A stretch of 64,000 nucleotides of DNA from Aurantiacibacter poecillastricola. Lineage in GTDB: Bacteria; Pseudomonadota; Alphaproteobacteria; Sphingomonadales; Sphingomonadaceae. Made by a program: the position numbers and the translations under genes. Below are positions 57,859 through 64,000 of this stretch, one piece after another; position 1 is the first letter of the stretch, and each line of letters begins with the position of its first letter. The stretch covers positions 744,001-808,000 of the forward strand of contig NZ_JAVAMS010000002.1 in assembly GCF_030730945.1 (NCBI RefSeq), given 5' to 3'. The notes beneath the pieces are model-generated. The model was not told the origin of the DNA and did not search any database. It saw nothing but the letters and a program-made list of their open reading frames with translations.

Positions 57859-58428
57859 CTAGTCGCCCAACTTGTCGAGCTTGCGCTGCATCTCTGCCAT
57901 CTGCGCCTTTAGCGCAGCCATCTCGTCCCTGTCGGAGACGTCCTCCGTCTCGTTGGCGGGGCGGGAAACCGGATTGGACTTGCCGGGCATGAAAGCGCTG
58001 GCTGCTGCCTTGAACATGGCCATGTTCTGCTCCGCCATCTTGGCGAAGGCGTCGGGCCCCATGCTGGTCTGGAAGCTTTCCTGCAGCTTGTTCTGGTTCG
58101 CGCGGAAGTTTTCCATCGTGGCTTCGAGATAGGGCGGCATCATTGCCTGCATCGAATTGCCGTACATGGAAATGAGCTGGCGCAGGAAACTGACGGGCAG
58201 CATGTGTTCGCCATGCGCTTCTTCTTCCATGATGATCTGCGTCAGGATGGCGTGGGTAATGTCCGCCCCGCTCTTGGCGTCGAGGACCTGGAAATCCACT
58301 CCGGTGCGAACCATACGCGCCAGATCGTCCAGCGTGATATAGCTGGAGGACTGCGTGTTGTAGAGCCGCCGGTTGGCGTATTTCTTGATGATGATCGTCT
58401 CACCACCGCCCTTGTCGCTCGATCCCAT
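57859..58428 (-). CDS. phaR: Polyhydroxyalkanoate synthesis repressor PhaR
   Basis: A DNA- and PHA-binding repressor of phasin and PHA genes. The 189-residue protein has the PHB accumulation regulator N-domain (IIIKKYANRRLYNTQSSSY and DLARMVRTGVDFQVLDAK), then the C-terminal domain with LPVSFLRQLISMYGNSM and YLEATMENFRANQ. A C-terminal coiled coil (AALKAQMAEMQRKLDKLGD) ends it. ATG 58428 has AGGGAG upstream. No PHA synthase gene is in the window. Confidence 0.9.
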   Translation of the reverse strand: MGSSDKGGGETIIIKKYANRRLYNTQSSSYITLDDLARMVRTGVDFQVLDAKSGADITHAILTQIIMEEEAHGEHMLPVSFLRQLISMYGNSMQAMMPPYLEATMENFRANQNKLQESFQTSMGPDAFAKMAEQNMAMFKAAASAFMPGKSNPVSRPANETEDVSDRDEMAALKAQMAEMQRKLDKLGD

Positions 58429-58486
58429 GAGGAGCTCCCTGTTGGTTACCTTGCGGTCCTTAGCACTCGCAGCATGATATTGGCAA

Positions 58487-59545
58487 TCAAGCGATTTGCG
58501 TCGTCCTGTCGAAACGATTTCCAAGCAGTGTAAGCAACTCGTATTGCGACAGGCCGGTGAGGGCGGAGGCCTGCGGCAAGTCGTAGGAAAGATTGCAGAA
58601 ATCACCCTCCGCGAGGTTGGTGCCAGTGCAATCGACAATGATCATGTCCATCGAGACCTTGCCTATGATAGGCAGGCCGTGCCCCTCATGCTGCACTGCA
58701 CCTGCCTTGCCCCATGCGCGCAGGATCCCGTCCGCATAGCCGAGCGCCAGCGTCGCTGCCCGAGTGGGTCTCTCTGCGTGCCAGACAGCGTTGTAGCCGA
58801 CCGCGTCACCCGGCGAGAGGTCGCGCAATTGCAGCACGGCACTCTCGACATGGGCGACCTGCCGGATGAGCCCTGCGAGTTCGGACCGGGGGACTCCGCC
58901 ATACAGGGCAAGGCCCGGGCGCGTGAGGTCGAAATGGTAGTCCTCCCCCAGCATGATCCCGGCGCTGTTTCCCAGGCTGAGCCGCTTCGCGGGAAGGCGG
59001 GAGGCTGCTTCGCGAAACACCGCCAACTGGCGAGCGTTCTGCGCCGACTCTTCATCCGCCGATGCGAGATGCGACATCAGCGTATCGATCTCCAGCTTCT
59101 CGAGTACCGGATCGCCGAGGTTGCCGGGTTCTACGCCCAGGCGGTTAATGCCACTGTCGACCATCAGGTGACATCGCCCTCCCCCGCTCTGCAGCCAGAG
59201 CCTAGCCTGCGGGAGGGAATTGATCACCGGCACGGCCCCGGTTGCGCGCGCGTAAGCAGCTTCCTGTTCATCGGCGACGCCGTGAAGGACAGCGATCGTC
59301 TCGCCAGCGGTGTAGGCGAGTACGCCAGCGACCTCGCTCCAATGCGCCACGAAGAAGTTTCTCGCCCCTGCGCCCAGCAGGGCGGGCATGACGAAATCGA
59401 TGCCGAGGCCATAGCCGTTGGCCTTGACCGCTGCACCCGCCGTCGCCGAGCCGGAAAGCCGGTCCATAGTGCGCCAGTTGTCGGCGAGAGCGGCGGTGTC
59501 GATCCTCAGGCGCAGGCTTGCTGGCGGCGCGTCAGGCAGGGTCAT
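58487..59545 (-). CDS. alr: Alanine racemase
   Basis: A PLP enzyme making D-alanine for peptidoglycan, 352 residues from ATG 59545. The PLP-binding Lys lies in AGAAVKANGYGLGIDFV, the second-face catalytic Tyr in GDAVGYNAVWHAERPT, and LALYGG and GKVSMDMIIVDCT are typical. The MFS gene's last 14 bases overlap its start. phaR follows after 58 bases. Confidence 0.94.
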   Translation of the reverse strand: MTLPDAPPASLRLRIDTAALADNWRTMDRLSGSATAGAAVKANGYGLGIDFVMPALLGAGARNFFVAHWSEVAGVLAYTAGETIAVLHGVADEQEAAYARATGAVPVINSLPQARLWLQSGGGRCHLMVDSGINRLGVEPGNLGDPVLEKLEIDTLMSHLASADEESAQNARQLAVFREAASRLPAKRLSLGNSAGIMLGEDYHFDLTRPGLALYGGVPRSELAGLIRQVAHVESAVLQLRDLSPGDAVGYNAVWHAERPTRAATLALGYADGILRAWGKAGAVQHEGHGLPIIGKVSMDMIIVDCTGTNLAEGDFCNLSYDLPQASALTGLSQYELLTLLGNRFDRTTQIA

Positions 59546-61154
59546 CTTCAAAATCGCGCGGTGGTCCTTCAGGAATGCCCCACCAGGCGACGAGCACACC
59601 GAACGCCACAACGGCCCACGTGTACCAGAGGCCGGAATACACGTCACCCGTGCGCGCAACGATGTAGCCGGCAATCAGCGGCAGGAACCCGCCGAGATAA
59701 CCTGCACCGATGTGATAGGGAATGGAAAGCGAGGAATAGCGGATCTGCGGCGGAAACATTTCCGCCAGCAATGCAGCAACCGAGCCGTAGGTCAGCGCCG
59801 ATAGCACTCCGAATCCCAGCAGAAGTGCAATGATCCCAACAAGGTTCGGGAGGGGTGGTACCTGAGTGGTAAAGTCGTAGCCCTGCCTCTCCAGCGCTTG
59901 CTGGATCGTGCCACGGCGATTGTCTTCGCCAAGCGGCGCGTAGTCGAGTTCTGCCGTGCCGATCGCCAGGCGAGCCGCCTGACCGTCCGCCGCGATGTCG
60001 TAGGGGACGCCTAGCGCGGTGAGGTCTTGCAGCACCCGGCCGCACTGGGCCGCCTGTACCTCCGCGAAGGGATCGAAACTGCAATCCGTGCCGCTTACCA
60101 CGACGGGCGCTTCCTCGGCGCTGCGCTGCAGGCCGGGATTGGCAAGGGAGCCCATGCCCCAGAACAGCGGGAAGATCAGGGCCAGTGTCGCCAACGCTCC
60201 GATCACGATCGGTTTCTTGCGCCCTACCCGGTCCGACCAGCGGCCCACGACGAGATAGAAGCTCATGGCAATGGCGCCCGAGATGAGCATGATCACCTCG
60301 ACCAGGCCCTCCTCCATTCGCATGGGGCCGCGCAGGAAGGACAGGCTGGAGAAGAAGGCCGTGTACCAGATGGTGGTGAGAATGCCGGTAATGCCGAAAA
60401 GCGCGACGAAGATGCGTCGCTTGTTGCCCGGATAGGTGAAGCTTTCGACGAAGGGGTTGCCTGCCGTCTCGCCCGCCTCCTTCATGGCCTTGAACACCGG
60501 GCTTTCGGAGAGCTTGAAGCGCATCCACAGCGAGATGGCGAGGAGTATCAGCGACAGCAGGAATGGCACCCGCCAGCCCCATTCCGCGAAATCATCGGCC
60601 GGGATCAGCGCGCGGCAACCCAGCACCACCAGGATCGAGAGCACGAAGCCGCCAACTACGCTCGCCTGGATGAAGCTGGTGTAGAAACCGCGCTTTTCCG
60701 GTGGCGCGTGCTCGGCGACATAGATGGCAGCGCCGCCATATTCACCGCCCAGCGCAAGACCCTGCAGGATACGGAAGAGGATGACGATGATCGGGGCCGC
60801 AATGCCGATTGTCGCAGCGGTGGGTATCAGTCCCACGCCGGCGGTGGCCACGCCCATCAGGGTAACGGTGACGAGAAAGGTATACTTGCGGCCCAGCCTG
60901 TCTCCCAGGAAGCCGAAGAGGATCGCACCGAGCGGCCGGAAGCCGAAGCCCACGGCAAATCCTGCCCACACGAGAAGCGTCTGCAGCGTCTCGTTGCCGC
61001 TGGGGAAGAAGGCCGCGCCGATTAGCCCGGCTAGCGTTCCGTAGATGAAGAAGTCATACCACTCGAACACCGTGCCCGCAGAGCTTGCGGCGATGACGAG
61101 ACGGATCTCCTTCTTCGTCGGTTCATGAACGGTTGTCGCGGCTGCGCTCGCCAT
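59532..61154 (-). CDS. MHS-type MFS transporter (metabolite:H+ symporter) with large extracytoplasmic insert
   Basis: A 540-residue twelve-helix transporter of the MHS/ProP group. Early signature GTVFEWYDFFIYGTLAG and GFRPLGAILFGFLGDRLGRK, plus LQGLALGGEYGGAAIYVAEHAP, fit the family. Between two later helices a polar segment at about 337-437 contains two Cys (358, 371), longer than in standard members. Substrate unknown (organic acids are usual for the family). Its stop overlaps alr by 14 bases. Start ATG 61154. Confidence 0.88.
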   Translation of the reverse strand: MASAAATTVHEPTKKEIRLVIAASSAGTVFEWYDFFIYGTLAGLIGAAFFPSGNETLQTLLVWAGFAVGFGFRPLGAILFGFLGDRLGRKYTFLVTVTLMGVATAGVGLIPTAATIGIAAPIIVILFRILQGLALGGEYGGAAIYVAEHAPPEKRGFYTSFIQASVVGGFVLSILVVLGCRALIPADDFAEWGWRVPFLLSLILLAISLWMRFKLSESPVFKAMKEAGETAGNPFVESFTYPGNKRRIFVALFGITGILTTIWYTAFFSSLSFLRGPMRMEEGLVEVIMLISGAIAMSFYLVVGRWSDRVGRKKPIVIGALATLALIFPLFWGMGSLANPGLQRSAEEAPVVVSGTDCSFDPFAEVQAAQCGRVLQDLTALGVPYDIAADGQAARLAIGTAELDYAPLGEDNRRGTIQQALERQGYDFTTQVPPLPNLVGIIALLLGFGVLSALTYGSVAALLAEMFPPQIRYSSLSIPYHIGAGYLGGFLPLIAGYIVARTGDVYSGLWYTWAVVAFGVLVAWWGIPEGPPRDFEDDPA

Positions 61155-61186
61155 CTGCTCCCCCGGAGTTCTGCAACAGCCGTTGG

Positions 61187-61618
61187 TTAGCTTGCCGCGT
61201 CCGCGCTGGAAAGAGCGGCCTTCGCTGCCTTCCACGGCAACAGCATGGCGCCATGCCGACCGGGATAGTCCTTCGCCGGCGTGATCAACGCAAGATCGGG
61301 CCAGTCAGGTGCATCGCCCTCTCCTGCGAGCCAGGCGACCATGGTATCATGAGCGGCAGCTATCGCATGACCATCGCGGCCGGGTGCATGACGTGCGAAG
61401 ATCGCCGCGGCTGCCTGTCCCACTGCGCAGGCGCGCACGGCCATGCCAATCTGCCCGATGCGACCATCTTCGGCGAGAAGGAGATCCATCTCCAGCGTCG
61501 AGCCGCACGCCGGTGAGCGGGCCGAACCGCTTCGAACCTCGCCCCCTAGTCGCGGATAATTGGCCAGCTCGACCGCGGCAGCCAGCATATCCGGAGTGTA
61601 GAGCTTCTCAGAACTCAC
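61187..61618 (-). CDS. IscU-like iron-sulfur scaffold, atypical
   Basis: A 143-residue NifU_N/IscU-fold protein. GTG 61618 is used because it overlaps the cvpA stop by 4 bases. Cys38 (SPACGSTLEMDLLL) and Cys64 (AVRACAVGQAAAAIF) are conserved scaffold cysteines. The position of IscU Cys106 is occupied by Gly123 following His122 (PGRHGAMLLPWKA), so only two of three cluster ligands remain. It may not assemble clusters as IscU does. Follows cvpA; precedes the transporter gene. Confidence 0.75.
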   Translation of the reverse strand: MSSEKLYTPDMLAAAVELANYPRLGGEVRSGSARSPACGSTLEMDLLLAEDGRIGQIGMAVRACAVGQAAAAIFARHAPGRDGHAIAAAHDTMVAWLAGEGDAPDWPDLALITPAKDYPGRHGAMLLPWKAAKAALSSADAAS

Positions 61619-62127
61619 GTTGCGTCGCTGTTCAGGCGAGCCCGCCTTTCGGCAATGATCTGCACCATTGCGCGCGATCCCGCATCGACGAGCTGATAGG
61701 TCCGCGCTTCGGCAATCCACACAGGTCGTCCCTTCGCCCCCCACACCGTGTCATAGCCGAGCACGAGCAGCGAGAATGCAATGATGACGATGAGGATGCC
61801 TTTAAGCGCGCCAAAGCCGAAGCCAAGGACACGATCGATTGGGCCGAGCGCCGAGTTTCGCGATTTGCGTCCTGCGACACGAGAGATCAGCTTCATCGCT
61901 GCGTAGGGGATGAGCAACAGCAGGGCGAAAGCCAGGATGGATGCCGTGACGGGAGAACCCATGAATGCCAGGATAGCGGCGGTAAGGTCCGTATGCAGGA
62001 ACCGGATCGCGAAAATCGCAAGAATCCATGCCATCAATGACAGGATCTCCTGCACGAAACCGCGCAGAAACCCGCCAATCGCGCCGACCCCCACGATCAG
62101 CAGCACGATAAGATCGAAACCCGTCAT
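61615..62127 (-). CDS. CvpA family membrane protein
   Basis: A 170-residue inner-membrane protein of the CvpA family. It has four hydrophobic segments in the typical arrangement (FDLIVLLIVGVGAIGGFLRG, LMAWILAIFAIRF, SILAFALLLLIPYAAM, GFGFGALKGILIVIIAFSL). A conserved acidic/basic ILGPIDRVLGFGFGALKG-like signature sits before the last helix. The family is linked to colicin V production in E. coli and to envelope homeostasis elsewhere. Between radA and the IscU-like gene, all minus strand. Confidence 0.85.
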   Translation of the reverse strand: MTGFDLIVLLIVGVGAIGGFLRGFVQEILSLMAWILAIFAIRFLHTDLTAAILAFMGSPVTASILAFALLLLIPYAAMKLISRVAGRKSRNSALGPIDRVLGFGFGALKGILIVIIAFSLLVLGYDTVWGAKGRPVWIAEARTYQLVDAGSRAMVQIIAERRARLNSDAT

Positions 62128-62140
62128 CTGACCGGTGGAC

Positions 62141-63508
62141 TTATGCCGATGCCATCACCCGGTCAACGAGTGACGCCACGGACCCAACATCGGTATATCG
62201 CAAGCCAGCAACGTCCTGCCACCCGTCAGCAGGACCCATTGCGCGCTTGAAACCGAGCTTCGCAGACTCTTTTTGCCTGACATTTCCATGCGCTACGGGC
62301 CGTATCTCGCCCGACAAGGCAACCTCGCCGAACCACACGGCATTTGCGGCCAGCGGCTTGTCGGCCAGGGCGCTTATAAGCGCGGCGGCCACGGCAAGGT
62401 CCGCGGCAGGGTCCGCCAGACGATATCCGCCTGCGACATTGAGGTAGACCTCGGCGGTGGAAAAGCTCAGGCCACAGCGCGATTCCAGCACTGCCAGCAG
62501 CATGGCCAGACGACCGCTATCCCAACCCACCACCGCCCGGCGGGGGGTGGCGCCGGATTGCAACCGTACGATCAGCGCCTGGATCTCGACAAGCACGGGC
62601 CGGGTCCCTTCCAAAGCGGGAAAAACCGCGGCGCCGGCAATGGGTTCTTCACGCCCGGAGAGGAACAGGGAGGACGGGTTGCCCACCTCGTCCAGTCCAT
62701 GACCTTCCATCGCGAAGACGCCGATCTCATCAACGGCGCCGAAGCGGTTCTTCAGGCAGCGCAGGATGCGGTACTGGTGGCTCCGCTCCCCCTCGAAGCT
62801 CATCACCGTATCGACCATGTGCTCCAGCACCCGCGGCCCGGCGATATTGCCGTCCTTCGTGACATGGCCGACCAGCACGAGTGCGGTGCCGCGTTCCTTC
62901 GCGTAGCGTATGAGTTCGAACGCGCTTGCCCGCACCTGGCTGACGGTGCCGGGCGCACCTTCGATCATGTCGGAATGCATGGTCTGGATCGAATCGATGA
63001 TCAGCAGCTCGGGAGGATCGTCCTGCCCCAATGTCGTGAGAATATCGCGAACCGACGTGGCCGCTGCCAGTTTTAGCGGAGCTTTCGACAGACCCAGTCT
63101 TGCCGCCCGCATGCGCACCTGACCGGTCGCCTCCTCCCCGCTGACATAGACAGCGCTGCGACCGCCTTGCGCTATCTTTGCCGCTGCCTGCAGCAAGAGC
63201 GTGGACTTGCCGATGCCCGGCTCACCCCCCATCAGAATGGCGGCCCCCGGCACCAGCCCACCGCCAAGCGCCCGGTCAAACTCGGCTATACCCGTCGAAC
63301 GCCGGACCAGAGGCTTAGTGGGCGCATCGAGCGATTCGAAGGTGAGCGCCCTGCCCCCGCTGGAAAGATCGTGTTTCGCCGCGAACTTGGTATCGGGCGC
63401 ATCTTCAACCAGCGTATTCCACTGCTGGCAGTCGCCGCATTGTCCCTGCCAGCGAGTGGAGACGCTGCCGCATTCGGTGCAGATGAAACGCTTTTTGGGC
63501 TTGGCCAT
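62141..63508 (-). CDS. radA: DNA repair protein RadA (Sms)
   Basis: A RecA-like helicase acting in recombination branch migration, 455 residues from ATG 63508. Residues 8-30 form a C4 zinc finger (FICTECGSVSTRWQGQCGDC). The ATPase has MGGEPGIGKSTLLLQA (Walker A) and LLIIDSIQTM (Walker B). RadA's KNRFGAVDEIGVF (KNRFG) and the Lon-like C-terminal domain (YLNVAGGYRLADPAADLAV) follow. Earlier in-frame codons are not part of it. Divergent from the patatin-like gene. Confidence 0.95.
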   Translation of the reverse strand: MAKPKKRFICTECGSVSTRWQGQCGDCQQWNTLVEDAPDTKFAAKHDLSSGGRALTFESLDAPTKPLVRRSTGIAEFDRALGGGLVPGAAILMGGEPGIGKSTLLLQAAAKIAQGGRSAVYVSGEEATGQVRMRAARLGLSKAPLKLAAATSVRDILTTLGQDDPPELLIIDSIQTMHSDMIEGAPGTVSQVRASAFELIRYAKERGTALVLVGHVTKDGNIAGPRVLEHMVDTVMSFEGERSHQYRILRCLKNRFGAVDEIGVFAMEGHGLDEVGNPSSLFLSGREEPIAGAAVFPALEGTRPVLVEIQALIVRLQSGATPRRAVVGWDSGRLAMLLAVLESRCGLSFSTAEVYLNVAGGYRLADPAADLAVAAALISALADKPLAANAVWFGEVALSGEIRPVAHGNVRQKESAKLGFKRAMGPADGWQDVAGLRYTDVGSVASLVDRVMASA

Positions 63509-63588
63509 ACCGGTCGTGCTACCCGGAACGAAAAAGGAACGCAAGCGGTCTGGCCAGTCGGCCATCGATCTGCCATTTACTCCTTTGG

Positions 63589-64000
63589 ATGAGACACAAG
63601 GAACTCAGGATCGCGCTGGTCTGCTATGGCGGTGTCAGCCTTGCGGTCTACATGCATGGCGTCACGAAGGAGGTGTGGAAGCTCGCCCGCGCGAGCCGCG
63701 CCTTTCATGCCAAGCCGCAGGAAGAATGCAGCGGCGTCGAAGCTGTCTATCTCGATTTGCTTCGCCGCATAGAAGACGATTGCGCCCTGCGTCTGCGCGT
63801 ACTGCCGGACATCATTACGGGGGCGAGCGCTGGCGGCATAAACGCAGTGTTCCTCGCGCAGGCCATACATTCGGGGCGCAGTCTCGAGCCGCTGACGAAG
63901 CTCTGGCTGGAGAATGCGGATGTTGGGCAACTGGTAGAACCCGAGGCACGGCCGTGGTCGCCTGCCGCGCGCGCTTACATGCGCCCGATCGTCTGGTATC
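63589..64000 (+). CDS. Patatin-like phospholipase family protein, N-terminal part (3' truncated by window)
   Basis: A frame open from ATG 63589 to the window end, 137 codons visible. It begins HKELRIALVCYGGVSLAVYMHG, with the glycine-rich oxyanion region, and later has DIITGASAGGINAVF, where GASAG is the nucleophile elbow GxSxG. The usual downstream DG(G/A) Asp motif would lie outside the window. The start resembles patatin-like proteins with a DUF3376 C-terminus. Substrate (phospholipid or lysophospholipid) is inferred from the family. Confidence 0.8.
   Translation, partial: MRHKELRIALVCYGGVSLAVYMHGVTKEVWKLARASRAFHAKPQEECSGVEAVYLDLLRRIEDDCALRLRVLPDIITGASAGGINAVFLAQAIHSGRSLEPLTKLWLENADVGQLVEPEARPWSPAARAYMRPIVWY

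Overview
The window is an ordinary-looking piece of a GC-rich alphaproteobacterial chromosome, most likely from Sphingomonadales and probably Erythrobacteraceae. The evidence is the gene content and order: dusB-ntrB-ntrC-ntrY-ntrX-hfq-hflX, mreB-mreC-mreD-mrdA-rodA, a fused ispDF, a RibB protein with an N-terminal helix-turn-helix, a double-length Hfq, PhaR next to alanine racemase, and a eukaryote-like ProS. I see no insertion sequence, integrase, prophage, CRISPR array or plasmid gene. Coding density is very high. Many neighbours share 1-, 4- or 8-base start/stop overlaps (ATGA, GTGA, TTGA, TGATG, TAGTG), and these overlaps were used to choose starts.

Layout. 1-5.6 kb: the end of carB, greA, a DUF4170 gene, a four-gene minus-strand set of small membrane-anchored proteins (YqjD/ElaB-like and YqjE-like) and eno. 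5.6-12.4 kb: a small membrane protein, an aldo/keto reductase following ribB-ribH, a flavin reductase, a secreted M48 protease, an SDR gene coupled to an FMN 2-hydroxyacid dehydrogenase, and tRNA-Lys. 12.5-18.2 kb: the rod-shape cluster. 18.4-28.4 kb: mutL and a lipoprotein, a glutaredoxin/MauE fusion with a DUF1206 protein, a NYN-domain protein, rimK with its retropepsin-like partner, carbonic anhydrase, lipA-ratA, pncC-ispDF. 28.5-37.7 kb: dusB, two nitrogen-type two-component pairs, tandem hfq and hflX, all on the plus strand. 37.8-45.9 kb: mazG and a tightly overlapped minus-strand operon (mltB, a remnant of rlpA, dac, tmk, holB, metG, tatD, an MBL hydrolase, and a 55-codon membrane gene). 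45.9-51.3 kb: two secreted proteins, tRNA-Ser, and the E3 and E2 components of pyruvate dehydrogenase. 51.4-64 kb: stress protein, peroxiredoxin, rnr, an M28 peptidase, proS, phaR, alr, an MHS-type transporter, an IscU-like scaffold, cvpA, radA and the start of a patatin-like gene.

How it fits together: most genes are housekeeping functions (peptidoglycan elongation, translation, DNA repair, lipoate/pyruvate dehydrogenase, riboflavin, isoprenoids). The most distinctive items are the two-domain Hfq with a diverged second Sm domain; the HTH-RibB-degenerate-RibA fusion with a perfect inverted repeat just upstream of its own gene; a short fossil of RlpA's SPOR domain between mltB and dac; a previously easy-to-miss 55-aa membrane protein translationally coupled to the MBL hydrolase; and the glutaredoxin/MauE-DUF1206 pair. 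I did not find a clearly new multi-gene defence or metabolic system.
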